The notes under the pieces are model-generated. The model was not told the origin of the DNA. It worked only from the letters and a program-made list of their open reading frames with translations, and did no database searches. A stretch of DNA of 64,000 nt from SLRI01 sp942491185 (lineage in GTDB: Bacteria > Pseudomonadota > Alphaproteobacteria > Geminicoccales > Geminicoccaceae), in contig CALOAB010000011.1 in NCBI GenBank assembly GCA_942491185.1, forward strand, positions 163,710 to 227,709. The letters are read 5' to 3'. A program made the position numbers and the translations under genes. Below, in pieces: positions 17,586 through 25,728 of the stretch. The stretch's first letter is position 1, and each line of letters begins with the position of its first letter.

Positions 17586-18628
17586 TGCTTCCTTGCCGCC
17601 TTGCCGTCCCTGTCGACGCGCCGACGCTCGACGCCGCCTGGCGCTCCGGTGGCAGCGGGCGTCGTTTCCCCGTCGCCCCGAGCCGCCGCGCCAGCTGGAG
17701 CTGCGCCAGTGTCGAGAGCTGTCGCTGCCGTCGTCGCAAGTCGTGACGCCAGCTCTCGATGGGCCGTGCTTACCTCGTATCCGCCCGCCCGCAAAGTGTC
17801 GGCCAACCGCTCGGCGAGGAAAACGGAGCGGTGCTGGCCGCCGCTGCAGCCAAACGCGATGGTCAGATAGCTCTTGCCTTCGGCCTGGTAGCGCGGCAGC
17901 AGCGGCCCGAGCAGCGCCTGCAGGGCACCCTCGAAGGCAGCGAAGTCGGGATCGCCCTGGATATGCGCCTGCACCGCCGGATCGAGCCCGGTCAGCGGCC
18001 GCAGCTCTGGATCGTAGTGCGGGTTGCGCAAGAAGCGGACGTCGAAGACCAGGTCCGCCTCGCGCGGCAGGCCGCGACGATAGGCGAAAGAAACGCAGTT
18101 GATGGTCGGGGCGGGGCCCTTGTCCGATGCCGCGAAGTGCCCGGCCAACAGCCGCTTGAGGTCGGCGAGCGCAAGCTGCGTCGTGTCGACCACCAATGTG
18201 GCGGCCGCTTTGAGCGGCTTGAGCAACGCTCGCTCCGCGGCAACGCCATCCTGGACCGGTCGATCGGCCGCGAGAGGGTGGCGGCGGCGCGTCTCGGTGA
18301 AGCGCTGCTGCAGGATCTCGTCGTCGCAGTCGAGGTAGAGCAGCGACACGGCGACCGACGGGTTGGCACTGGCGAGGCGCTCGACGAGCCGCGCCAGCCG
18401 TTTGGGATCGAAGTCACGGGTGCGGCTATCGAGACCGATCGCCAGATCACGCTCGAGCCCGTCCTCGAGGCGGATGAAGCGCTCGATCATCGGGATCGGC
18501 AGATTGTCTATCGCCTCGAAACCGATGTCTTCCAAGGCCTTGAGCGAGCTTGTTCGACCAGCACCCGACATGCCCGTGACGATGGCCAGCTGGTGCTGCG
18601 GCTGGCGTTGTGGCTCGGGCCCACTCAC
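17582..18628 (-). CDS. rapZ: RapZ-type nucleotide-binding RNA adaptor / regulator
   Basis: 348 residues from GTG 18628, whose GTGA overlaps the hprK stop. GTG 18631 is also possible, and the much longer frame upstream is only hprK in another frame. The P-loop is GMSGAGRTSSLKALED, where the usual lysine is arginine, as is common in alphaproteobacterial members, followed by the family signature GFEAIDNLP. The C-terminal domain has FAYRRGLPREADLVFDVRFL and the IAFGCSGGQHRSVF loop. RapZ proteins bind small RNAs or control amino-sugar metabolism. After ELASRLA about 50 Ala/Gly/Arg-rich residues extend past the usual ~285-300-residue end; this tail looks disordered and basic. Confidence 0.92.
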   Translation of the reverse strand: MSGPEPQRQPQHQLAIVTGMSGAGRTSSLKALEDIGFEAIDNLPIPMIERFIRLEDGLERDLAIGLDSRTRDFDPKRLARLVERLASANPSVAVSLLYLDCDDEILQQRFTETRRRHPLAADRPVQDGVAAERALLKPLKAAATLVVDTTQLALADLKRLLAGHFAASDKGPAPTINCVSFAYRRGLPREADLVFDVRFLRNPHYDPELRPLTGLDPAVQAHIQGDPDFAAFEGALQALLGPLLPRYQAEGKSYLTIAFGCSGGQHRSVFLAERLADTLRAGGYEVSTAHRELASRLATTAATALDTGAAPAGAAARGDGETTPAATGAPGGVERRRVDRDGKAARKQ

Positions 18629-19116
18629 CACATGCGCTCCGCTGTCAGGAGAACCCGCAACCGCGCCGTGGCCGAGGCCGCGAGCGGGTCGAGGCGGTAG
18701 GCGGGCAGCTCGATGCCGCCGAGCTCGATCGATGTGCTGGCCGGCAGGCGCTCGGGCATCGCGGGAGGTGCGCCCAGCTCGACGCAAAGATCGAGGCGTG
18801 CGGTCTCGCGTGCGGGCAAGCGGAAGATGCCCTGACCGCGGAGCTCGATGAGCCCCTGGGCGTCGGTGGCGCTGGCGACGACCCGGTCGTCGATCACCTC
18901 GAGCCGAACCAGGTCATCGGCCACCAGTTCCGCTCCGGCTTCGATCAGCCTGATGGCCAGATCGCTCTTGCCGATGCCGGACGGCCCCTTGAGCAGGAGC
19001 CCGCGACCGAGCCATGCCACGACAGTGCCATGCTCCAGCCAGGAAGCGGTCGCGTCTCTGGGCAGCCGTCCGCCCCGACTGGCAATGGTTGCGGCAGAGA
19101 GGGTGCGGGTGGCCAT
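18625..19116 (-). CDS. hprK: HPr kinase/phosphorylase, short alphaproteobacterial form
   Basis: 163 residues holding only the catalytic domain, the form usual in alphaproteobacteria, which lacks the N-terminal domain of Gram-positive HprK. GPSGIGKS (44-51) is the P-loop, DDLVRLE follows as the conserved acidic segment, and ELRGQGIFRLP is the HPrK signature. It should phosphorylate and dephosphorylate the regulatory Ser of HPr, which is present in the nearby ptsH (Ser70). The gene lies 16 bases downstream of ptsN and overlaps rapZ by four bases, so ptsN-hprK-rapZ-EIIA-HPr read as one transcription unit. Confidence 0.92.
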   Translation of the reverse strand: MATRTLSAATIASRGGRLPRDATASWLEHGTVVAWLGRGLLLKGPSGIGKSDLAIRLIEAGAELVADDLVRLEVIDDRVVASATDAQGLIELRGQGIFRLPARETARLDLCVELGAPPAMPERLPASTSIELGGIELPAYRLDPLAASATARLRVLLTAERMW

Positions 19117-19132
19117 TCAGCGACGCTGGCGT

Positions 19133-19600
19133 TCAGGCGGCGCGCGGCTCGCGCCGGCCGGTAAGCAGCTCGAATGCGGTGCCAGGGTTTGCCGCCTCTC
19201 GCAGCGCCTCGCATAGCGTGTCGTTGCGGAAGACGCGGGCGACCCAGGCGAGAGCCTTGAGGTGATCGGCAGCCGCTTCCGTCGGAGCGAGGAGCAGAAA
19301 GACCAGATCGACCGGCTCGTCATCGAGCGCCTCGAAGCTGACCGGCGTCTGCAGGCGAGCGAAGACGCCAACCAACTGATCCAGACCCGAGAGCTTGGCA
19401 TGGGGAATGGCCAGCCCGTCGCCAATGCCGGTGGTGCCGAGCTTCTCGCGCTCGAGCAGCGCGTCGAGCACCGGTGCCGCATCGAGCCCATGCGCCTCGG
19501 CCGCCCGTTCGGCAAGCGCTCGCAGCACCTGTCGCTTGCTGCCGGCCTTGAGGTCCAGCACGACAGCACCCGGGCTCAACAGCTCGGCAAGCTCGATCAT
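19133..19600 (-). CDS. ptsN: PTS IIA-Ntr regulatory protein
   Basis: 155 residues, standard for EIIA-Ntr. The active-site histidine is His67 in GDGLAIPHAKL, and the preceding LLEREKLGTTGIG is the family's second block. PtsN is phosphorylated through the PTS-Ntr chain and reports nitrogen and carbon status to targets such as potassium transport and sensor kinases. It is located downstream of rpoN as in most proteobacteria, but here the ribosome hibernation gene normally found between them is absent. Its ATG overlaps the stop of a small upstream frame (19597-19752) by four bases, which hints at coupled translation. Confidence 0.93.
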   Translation of the reverse strand: MIELAELLSPGAVVLDLKAGSKRQVLRALAERAAEAHGLDAAPVLDALLEREKLGTTGIGDGLAIPHAKLSGLDQLVGVFARLQTPVSFEALDDEPVDLVFLLLAPTEAAADHLKALAWVARVFRNDTLCEALREAANPGTAFELLTGRREPRAA

Positions 19601-19752
19601 GAAGTCACTTTCCGCCGGAGGTCGTGGGTTCGGCGCTTGGTGTCCAGGCGAGCCGCAGCTGCGGCGAAGGGGAAGCTCAACGGGTGAGCGACAGCACTGC
19701 GGGTGGGCTTCCGCGAGACTCGGTCTTGGCTAACCGGCGGCAGATTGCTCAT
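19597..19752 (-). CDS. Candidate small basic protein (51 aa) coupled to ptsN
   Basis: A 51-codon frame starts at ATG 19752 with a near-perfect Shine-Dalgarno (AAGAGGTGA, 19758-19766) five bases upstream and ends in an ATGA overlap with ptsN. The product is Arg/Lys-rich, has one short FPFAAAAARL stretch and no recognisable domain. Position and initiation signals are better than expected by chance, but codon-level evidence is weak. It could be a real small protein, a leader peptide that controls ptsN translation, or a chance frame. It occupies the site where hpf normally lies, and the product shows no resemblance to a ribosome hibernation factor. Confidence 0.4.
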   Translation of the reverse strand: MSNLPPVSQDRVSRKPTRSAVAHPLSFPFAAAAARLDTKRRTHDLRRKVTS

Positions 19753-19766
19753 CGGCGTCACCTCTT

Positions 19767-20063
19767 CGGGTGCCTCAATGGCTGCCAATCCTAACGACCG
19801 GTGGCCCGGCCGCGGCGATGCGAGAATGCTGCGCCGCGGCGGTGTGCGCGCTGGCCCAACCAATGTCAAGCTGTGCTTGGAGCTGAATGCGCCAGATTGC
19901 GAAAGCTTCAGAAGCGCGCCATTCGACCGTGGTAGAGCCGACCGCTGTGGCGGCGTGGCAAGCTCGCGCCGACGGCAGGCTGCCGGTGATTGCCGGTCGT
20001 GGGCCGCCATGCTTGGCCCTCCAGCAAGACCGTTTTTGGCACGGACGTGGCAGCTCATGCGAC
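19767..20063. other. rpoN-ptsN spacer without a recognisable gene
   Basis: About 300 bases between the rpoN stop and the small frame upstream of ptsN. The frame that reads through here on the reverse strand is Ser/Arg/Pro-rich, has no family resemblance and shows no ribosome-binding site, so I do not call it. No hpf homologue, tRNA or clear terminator is seen. A promoter for ptsN may lie here. Confidence 0.5.
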
Positions 20064-21521
20064 TCATCTCGCCAGGGCCTTGCTCCGCCGGCGTTGCATC
20101 GATGAGGCGATGCCCAACGCTTCTCGGTACTTTGCCACGGTCCGGCGCGCAATGGCGATGCCGTCATCCGACAAGCGGCCGACGATCTGATCATCCGACA
20201 ATACGGCTTCCGGCTGCTCCTTTTGCACCATCAGCTTGATCTTCTGGCGGATGACCTCGGCGCTGTGCTCAGCCGCACCGTCCTTGCCGGCAATGGCCGT
20301 CGAGAAGAAATACTTGAGCGGAAAGGTGCCGTGCGGGGTCTGGATGAACTTCTGGTTCGTGGCGCGGCTTATGGTGCTCTCATGCAGGCCGGTGGCGGTG
20401 GCGATGTCTCTCAGCACGAGCGGGCGCAGCGCCTGTGGCCCGTCGCCGAGAAAGGCGCGCTGCCGGGCGAAGATGGCACGGCTCACCTTGAGGATGGTGC
20501 GCGAGCGCTGGTCCAGCGCCTTGGTCAGCCAGCTGGCGTTCTGATAGCGCTCCTGGACGAACTCCTTCTGGCGCAGATCGAGCTTCGACTTGCCGAGCTC
20601 GGTGTAGTAGGCGCTGTTGACCACGAGGCGAGGCAGCGCCTCGCTGTTGAGCTCGATGCGCCACTGGTCCGGCCCGGTGCGGAAGACCACGATGTCGGGC
20701 AGGATCGCTGTTGCCGGCTCGCTCGCATAATGCTGGCCCGGACGTGGGTCGAGCGCCTTGATCTCCGCCACCATCTCCTCGAGGTCCTCACGATCGACAC
20801 CACAGAGCCGCAGCAACGCCGGCCATTCGGCCCGGGCGAGCAGCGGCAGGTTGTCGAGCAGCCGGCGCATCGCCGGGTCGAGGCGGTCGCGCTCGGCGAG
20901 CTGCAGCGCCAGGCATTCGGCCAAGTCGCGGGCGCCAGTGCCGGTGGGCTCGCAGCTCTGCAGCAAGAGCCGTGCAGCGGACACCTCGGCGGTGGCGACA
21001 CCGACGCGCCTGGCGATCTCGACATCGTCCTCGCGGAGATAGCCGTCATCGTCGAGCCAGTCGGTCAGCTCGAGCGCCAGCTGGCGGTGCTTGGGCTCGA
21101 CCGTGAGCGCGCCCAACTGTCGGCGCAGCTCCTCACGCAGTGTCGGCGGCTCGCTGAACCGCGCCTCAATGCCGTGCTGGCCGTCGCCCTGACGACGCCC
21201 ATGCAGCTGCTGGTCGTGCGCCATGGGCGCGCGGGGTTGATCCCACTCGCCGACCTTGTCGCCGGTCGAGGACGGCGAGGCCGGCGCCAGGGTCGGCGCC
21301 TCTACAGACTCCCTTGGCGCTACCGGCGCTGCCGGCGGGGTTGGCACGGGCCGCAGGCCGCCATCCGCCATCTCGAGGAACGGATTCTCCGCCACCTCGC
21401 TCTGCAGCGTGCCGAGCAGCTCCTGGTTCGAGAGCTGCAGCAATCGAATGGCCTGCTGCAGCTGCGGCGTGAGCACGAGGCTTTGTGTCTGCCGGACATC
21501 GAGGCGAAGACCGAGGGCCAC
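20064..21521 (-). CDS. rpoN: RNA polymerase sigma-54 factor
   Basis: 485 residues with all three regions. Region I begins LRLDVRQTQSLVLTPQLQQA, the Gln/Leu-rich activator-response segment. A variable acidic and Pro-rich region II follows (about 55-120). Region III ends with the helix-turn-helix (LHESTISRATNQKFIQTP) and the RpoN box ARRTVAKYRE (about 458-467), which contacts the -24 element. Sigma-54 directs transcription of nitrogen and other genes with AAA+ activators. The order lptB-rpoN-ptsN is conserved. A palindromic MITE-like element fills the space between lptB and rpoN, so rpoN transcription may have its own start or depend on read-through of that element. Confidence 0.97.
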   Translation of the reverse strand: MALGLRLDVRQTQSLVLTPQLQQAIRLLQLSNQELLGTLQSEVAENPFLEMADGGLRPVPTPPAAPVAPRESVEAPTLAPASPSSTGDKVGEWDQPRAPMAHDQQLHGRRQGDGQHGIEARFSEPPTLREELRRQLGALTVEPKHRQLALELTDWLDDDGYLREDDVEIARRVGVATAEVSAARLLLQSCEPTGTGARDLAECLALQLAERDRLDPAMRRLLDNLPLLARAEWPALLRLCGVDREDLEEMVAEIKALDPRPGQHYASEPATAILPDIVVFRTGPDQWRIELNSEALPRLVVNSAYYTELGKSKLDLRQKEFVQERYQNASWLTKALDQRSRTILKVSRAIFARQRAFLGDGPQALRPLVLRDIATATGLHESTISRATNQKFIQTPHGTFPLKYFFSTAIAGKDGAAEHSAEVIRQKIKLMVQKEQPEAVLSDDQIVGRLSDDGIAIARRTVAKYREALGIASSMQRRRSKALAR

Positions 21522-21579
21522 TGCTGCGACCTTCAGCGCCGGACCGCGGGCGACAGCGCCCGGCGCACCGCCGCCTTAG

Positions 21580-21848
21580 CAGGCTGCTGAAGAAGTCCCG
21601 ACGGCCGCGACGGGATCGATTTTCTCCGCTGAGCAGGCGCTTGGCGCGAAAGCGATGCACCGCATCGTCGAGCGTCGAGCAACGCACGCAGCGGAGAAAA
21701 GCGGCCCGTCCCAAAGGGATGCGGCGAAAATGGCCGCGAGCTTCGTCGGCGCTCGGGCGCGATGCGCGCTGCATCGCTGGCCCTCGCGCTTCCTCGCTCC
21801 CGGCCATTTTGGCCGCATCGCGGCCATCGCGACTTCTTCAGCAGCCTG
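21580..21848. mobile_element. MITE-like element with terminal inverted repeats
   Basis: 269 bp bounded by CAGGCTGCTGAAGAAGTC on the left and its exact inverse complement on the right; similarity continues inward (GCGACGGG against GCGATGCGG). TTAG lies immediately outside both ends (21576-21579 and 21849-21852), which fits a 4-bp target duplication. The inside is itself palindromic: ATTTTCTCCGCT near 21613 pairs with AGCGGAGAAAA near 21690, and AAAATGGCCGCGAGC near 21728 pairs with GCTCCCGGCCATTTT near 21806. No transposase is encoded. It lies 58 bases upstream of rpoN and 86 bases after the lptB stop. Confidence 0.7.
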
Positions 21849-21934
21849 TTAGCGCCGGCAATCTCGACCGACGAAGGCTCAGTTTGGCAGCGCATGGTCA
21901 AGCCTGTGCATCCTCATCCAGCGTCGCCTGTCGC

Positions 21935-22804
21935 TCAGCAAGCGAAGCTGTCGCCGAGATAGACCCTGCGGACGTCCGCGTCCGCGATGATCTCTGCCGG
22001 GACGCCCTCCTTGATGACGATGCCATCGGCGAGGATGTAGGCACGATCGATGATGGCAAGCGTGTCGCGAACATTGTGGTCGGTGATCAAGACGCCAATG
22101 CCGCGGTCCTTCAGGTGCCCGACGAGCTGGCGGATCTCGTTCACGTTCAGCGGGTCGATGCCGGCGAGTGGCTCGTCGAGCAGGATGTAGCGCGGGTCCG
22201 ACGCCAAGGCGCGGGCGATCTCGCAGCGTCGGCGCTCACCACCTGAGAGCGTGTTTGCAGGGGCGTCGGCAAGGTGGCTCAGCCCGAACTCGTCGAGCAG
22301 CATCGTCAACCGGCGCTGCCGCTCGCGCTTGTCGGCCAAGCGGATCTCGAGCACAGCCATGATGTTCTGCGCGACACTCAGGCCGCGGAAAATCGACGCT
22401 TCCTGCGGCAGGTAGCCGACTCCGAGCCAGGCACGTCGGTGCATCGGGAGATCCGTCACGTCCTCGCCATCGAGCAGGATGCGCCCACCATCGACGGCGA
22501 CGAGCCCGGTCACCATATAAAAGCTGGTCGTTTTGCCAGCGCCATTGGGTCCGAGCAGGCCGACGGCCTCACCAGGCGAAATCACGAAGCTGACATCGCG
22601 CAGCACAGTCCGGCCGCCATAGGCCTTCTGCAGCCCCACCGCCTCTAGCCGTCCTGCAGAGCCCTGAGTCGTCACTTCCGGTGGCTCAGTGGCCACCATC
22701 GCCGGCGGTGCCGCGGCAGGCTGACCGCTAGCGGGCGACCCGGCGGCTGGCGCTTCCGCTCGATCGTCGGAAGGCCGTTCCTCGAGGCGGAGGTCGGACG
22801 CCAC
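21935..22804 (-). CDS. lptB: LPS export ABC transporter ATP-binding protein
   Basis: 289 residues. The ABC cassette is complete: Walker A GPNGAGKTT (85-93), Q-loop in LPQEAS, signature LSGGERRR (186-193), Walker B ILLDEP (207-212) and switch His in ITDHNV. LptB powers extraction of lipopolysaccharide from the inner membrane with LptF and LptG. The first ~50 residues are an Ala/Pro-rich addition relative to the usual ~240-250-residue protein; an internal start cannot be excluded, though the gene begins four bases after the lptA stop as written. It is followed by the MITE-like element and rpoN. Confidence 0.95.
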   Translation of the reverse strand: MASDLRLEERPSDDRAEAPAAGSPASGQPAAAPPAMVATEPPEVTTQGSAGRLEAVGLQKAYGGRTVLRDVSFVISPGEAVGLLGPNGAGKTTSFYMVTGLVAVDGGRILLDGEDVTDLPMHRRAWLGVGYLPQEASIFRGLSVAQNIMAVLEIRLADKRERQRRLTMLLDEFGLSHLADAPANTLSGGERRRCEIARALASDPRYILLDEPLAGIDPLNVNEIRQLVGHLKDRGIGVLITDHNVRDTLAIIDRAYILADGIVIKEGVPAEIIADADVRRVYLGDSFAC

Positions 22805-22807
22805 TGG

Positions 22808-23395
22808 TCAGCCTTCACCGTCTGCGGCAGGCGTGGCGTCGCCGGCCTGGGCCGGCTGGAAGAGTGCCCGAACGCGTTCGCTTGTGGGTTGATCGGAGCC
22901 AGCTGTCATCGTGGCCAATTGCTGCGCGACATCGATCTCCAAAAGATCGCCGCTGATGACGTTGCTCTCACGGGTCAGCACGACATTGCCGGCAAGCTCG
23001 ATGCGCTCGCCCAAGACGTCGTAGAAGCCAGTGTCGCCAACGGCCGTCTCCTCGGCCGACGTGATCGTGACATTGCCTTCGACCTCGATTCGACGAATGG
23101 ATTGTGTGGACGTCGTCGTCTCGTCACCGAGCACATAATACACGATCAGCTCGTCCGACTGCAGCAGCATCTCACCCTGCTCGGCGACCACATTGCCGAG
23201 GAAGATGGCGCGGCCAGCTGCCTGCTCCACGGTGAGCTTGTCGGCCACGATCTCGATGGGCTGCGTGCTGTCGTGGGTGCCGAGCCCACCGGTCGCCGCC
23301 TCTTGCGCCACGGCAGGTGCCGGCGACGTCGCCGTTGCGAGGAGGAGGGCCGAGGCGAGCAGCAAGCAAGCGCGTGGCCGGCATGGCAAGAACAT
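22808..23395 (-). CDS. lptA: LPS-transport periplasmic protein LptA (OstA-like)
   Basis: 195 residues from ATG 23395, which shares a base with the kdsD stop (TGATG). A longer start at 23419 would lie inside kdsD. A signal peptide (MFLPCRPRACLLLASALLLA... cut after AVAQ) is followed by the beta-jellyroll OstA domain with QPIEIVADKLTVEQ, NVVAEQGEMLLQSDEL and IELAGNVVLTRESNVISGD. LptA bridges the periplasm between the LptBFGC complex and the LptDE translocon. LptC, usually encoded between kdsD and lptA, is absent here. Confidence 0.9.
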   Translation of the reverse strand: MFLPCRPRACLLLASALLLATATSPAPAVAQEAATGGLGTHDSTQPIEIVADKLTVEQAAGRAIFLGNVVAEQGEMLLQSDELIVYYVLGDETTTSTQSIRRIEVEGNVTITSAEETAVGDTGFYDVLGERIELAGNVVLTRESNVISGDLLEIDVAQQLATMTAGSDQPTSERVRALFQPAQAGDATPAADGEG

Positions 23396-24471
23396 CAGGC
23401 GATCCCGGCCCGGAGGCAATCGTGCAGGTGAACGGCGCCGAGCGGCACGCCGTCCGCGACGACGAAGAGCACGGTGATCGAATGGCGATTCATCATCCCC
23501 AGCGCCTCGACGGCCATGAGATCGGGACCGATGGTTCGCGGGCTCGCGGTCATCATCTCGCCAGCCGTCCGCGCCAGCAGATCCTGGCCCATTCCGCGTC
23601 GGATATCACCGTCCGTGACGATGCCCTGTAGCCTGCCGTCGCTGCCGACGACGCCGACACAACCGAGGCATTTCTCGGTCATCACCACGAGTGCCTCGCT
23701 CATGGCGCAGTCGGTCGGCACCAACGGCAGCTCGGCAGCGCCGCGCATCAGCTGGTCGACGCGCAAGAGCTGGCTGCCGAGCTTGCCGCCCGGATGGAAG
23801 ACGGCAAAGTGCTGCGGCGTGAAGCCGGCACTATGCAACAATGCCACGGCAAGCGCGTCGCCCAGGGCCAGCATGGCCGTGGTCGATGTCGTGGGTGCCA
23901 GGCCCAAAGGGCAGGCCTCTGTCAGTTCCGGCAAGACGAGCGCCACCTCCGCCTCGCGGCCGAGCGTGCTCGCGGGCTTGCCGATCATCGCAACCAACGG
24001 GATGGCAAACCGACGGGTGTAGAGAATGAGGTCCTTGAGCTCGGCGGTCTCGCCCGAGTTGGAAAGGGCCAAAACGGCGTCCTTGGCGGTGATCATGCCG
24101 AGATCGCCGTGGCTGGCCTCGCCTGGATGCACGAACATGGCGGGCGTGCCGACCGACGAGAGTGTCGCTGCGATTTTGCGTGCGATATGCCCACTCTTCC
24201 CCATGCCGGTGCAGACGACGCGACCCTCGACACCTCGCAAGAGCGCCACCGCCTCGGCGAATGGCGTGTCCAGATGCTCGGCCAGCGATGCCAGCGCCGC
24301 TGCCTCGACCCGAAGCACGGTGCGACCATGCTCGAGCGCTGCTGCGGCCTGGCCCAACGGCTCGACTCCGGCCGATTGCCCGGCAACGAGCTGTCGATCG
24401 AGCGCCTTTGGGCCTTGGGGCATTGCGCCGTTTTGCACCGCCGACTGGCTCACGCCATGGCTCCTTGGCAT
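23395..24471 (-). CDS. kdsD: Arabinose-5-phosphate isomerase (KpsF/GutQ type)
   Basis: Up to 358 residues; the first ~40 are low-complexity and the true start may be the internal ATG at residue 17. The SIS domain (about 70-200) has GMGKSGHIARKIAATLSSVG and LSNSGETAELKDL, and two CBS domains follow (about 240-355) with GIVTDGDIRRG. The enzyme makes arabinose-5-phosphate, the first precursor of Kdo for lipopolysaccharide inner core. It lies between rnd and lptA as in other alphaproteobacteria, and its stop overlaps the lptA start, so the genes are coupled. Confidence 0.93.
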   Translation of the reverse strand: MPRSHGVSQSAVQNGAMPQGPKALDRQLVAGQSAGVEPLGQAAAALEHGRTVLRVEAAALASLAEHLDTPFAEAVALLRGVEGRVVCTGMGKSGHIARKIAATLSSVGTPAMFVHPGEASHGDLGMITAKDAVLALSNSGETAELKDLILYTRRFAIPLVAMIGKPASTLGREAEVALVLPELTEACPLGLAPTTSTTAMLALGDALAVALLHSAGFTPQHFAVFHPGGKLGSQLLRVDQLMRGAAELPLVPTDCAMSEALVVMTEKCLGCVGVVGSDGRLQGIVTDGDIRRGMGQDLLARTAGEMMTASPRTIGPDLMAVEALGMMNRHSITVLFVVADGVPLGAVHLHDCLRAGIA

Positions 24472-24678
24472 TGTTTTGCTTCGGCCCAGCTCATTGTCTG
24501 GCCCTGCATCCGCCCGAACAGCTCGACGATCTCTGGCGGCATGAGCGCCTGTTGCAGCGGAACCGTCGATGAACGCCCGGGACTATGCGCCGGAGCCGCC
24601 ATCCGGTCAATTCCGGCACTCGCGTGTTCGGCGAGTTGCTGCAGTCCTGCGACGCTGCTCGCAACGCAAGAGGGGCGA
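24472..24678. other. rnd-kdsD spacer
   Basis: About 200 bases downstream of rnd and upstream of kdsD on the reverse strand. I see no open frame with a family match and no tRNA; in particular there is no room for lptC. It probably holds the kdsD promoter or leader. Confidence 0.45.
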
Positions 24679-25293
24679 TCAGGAATGGGCGAAAATGTCG
24701 ACATCCGGCCACCCGGCGAGATCGAGGGCCACTCTTGTCGGCAGGAAGTCGAAGCAGGACTGTGCCAGGTCGAGCCGGCCCTCACGCTCGAGCATCGCCT
24801 GCAGACGCTGGCGCAAGGCGTGGAGATGCAAGACATCTTGCGCGGCATAGCGTTGTTGCGCGTCGCTCAACTGGTCGGCGCCCCAGTCCGAGCTCTGCTC
24901 GGTCTTGACGAGGTCGATGGCGAGGAGCTCGCGGCAAAGGTCCTTGAGCCCGTGACGGTCGGTGTAGGTGCGCACCAACCGCGAGGCGATCTTGGTGCAG
25001 AAGAGAGGCGTTGCGCGGATGCCCAGCCGTTGCTCGAGGACGGCAACGTCGAAGCGGGCATAGTGAAAGAGCTTGAGCCGCGTTGGATCGCCGAGCTGGC
25101 TGGCGAGCCTGGGCGCTTGGGTCACGCCCTGGTCTAGCTGGACCAGATGCGCTGTTCCGTCACCGGCCGAGAGCTGGACGACACATAGCCGATCACGCCT
25201 CGGATCGAGCCCCATGGTCTCGCTGTCCACGGCGATCGTCGGGCCGAGGTCGAGACCTTCGGGCAGGTCGTTGCGGTGGAGGGTCACGGTCAT
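24679..25293 (-). CDS. rnd: Ribonuclease D-like 3'-5' exonuclease
   Basis: 204 residues, equal to the DEDDy exonuclease domain alone without the HRDC domains of the E. coli enzyme; this short form is usual next to kdsD in alphaproteobacteria. The catalytic acidic residues are visible: AVDSETMGL (Asp23, Glu25), HYARFDVAVL, and YAAQDVLHL, which supplies the Tyr-x3-Asp motif. RNase D-type enzymes trim tRNA and other small RNA 3' ends with two metal ions. The gene starts 127 bases before the tRNA-Leu gene on the same strand, so tRNA-Leu lies upstream of it and read-through could link them. Confidence 0.88.
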   Translation of the reverse strand: MTVTLHRNDLPEGLDLGPTIAVDSETMGLDPRRDRLCVVQLSAGDGTAHLVQLDQGVTQAPRLASQLGDPTRLKLFHYARFDVAVLEQRLGIRATPLFCTKIASRLVRTYTDRHGLKDLCRELLAIDLVKTEQSSDWGADQLSDAQQRYAAQDVLHLHALRQRLQAMLEREGRLDLAQSCFDFLPTRVALDLAGWPDVDIFAHS

Positions 25294-25419
25294 CGTCGAC
25301 AGACACCTGAAAAGCCGATCAACACGCCGAGGCCGCGCCGGGCCACACAGGCGCTCAATCAGCCAACCACTAGTCGATCAAGGTAAAAAACGCGTTAATG
25401 CAGCGCCGTTGCCGGCGGA

Positions 25420-25506
25420 TGGTGCCCAGGAGAGGACTCGAACCTCCACGACCAGAAGGTCACTAGCACCTGAAGCTAGCGCGTCTACCAGTTCCGCCAC
25501 CTGGGC
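25420..25506 (-). tRNA. tRNA-Leu (anticodon CAG), CCA encoded
   Basis: 87 bases on the reverse strand. The acceptor GCCCAGG pairs with CCTGGGC, the anticodon stem CTAGC/GCTAG closes the loop TTCAGGT with anticodon CAG, there is a long variable arm as in class II tRNAs, and the T arm reads GGTTCGAGTCC. A73 and CCA are encoded. A good promoter lies just upstream (25538-25566). Confidence 0.97.
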
Positions 25507-25537
25507 CCATCGAAGCCGCCAGGGCTCCGATCCGCAG

Positions 25538-25566
25538 CATCTATGGAGGAATGGCCGTGGCGTCAA
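25538..25566 (-). promoter_or_regulatory. Likely sigma-70 promoter of tRNA-Leu
   Basis: On the reverse strand TTGACG (25566-25561) and TAGATG (25543-25538) are separated by 17 bases, 31 bases ahead of the tRNA 5' end. The -35 is one base from consensus and the -10 is a 4/6 match. Confidence 0.5.
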
Positions 25567-25728
25567 GCGTGGCCATGCGCCAGAGCTGTCGCAAACGCGC
25601 CTGCGGCGTCGGCCATCTTGCGTTATGCGTCGGGTTTGCCGACAACCCCAAGAGACATTGGCACGGCCAACCGGCCCAAAGACATTGGCGAGGCCAACCG
25701 GCTGGCCCGAGTGGAAAGGACGCCGCTT

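Noticed and set aside
14902..18102. 1066-residue plus-strand open frame across the TPP and PTS genes
   Set aside because: It runs antisense to four recognised genes and has no family match.
18629..18787. Extended N-terminus of RapZ
   Set aside because: It lies entirely inside hprK in another frame, and the GTGA overlap start is the usual arrangement.
24472..24678. A hidden lptC gene between rnd and kdsD
   Set aside because: No reverse-strand frame with a signal anchor and LptC-like beta pattern fits in about 200 bases.
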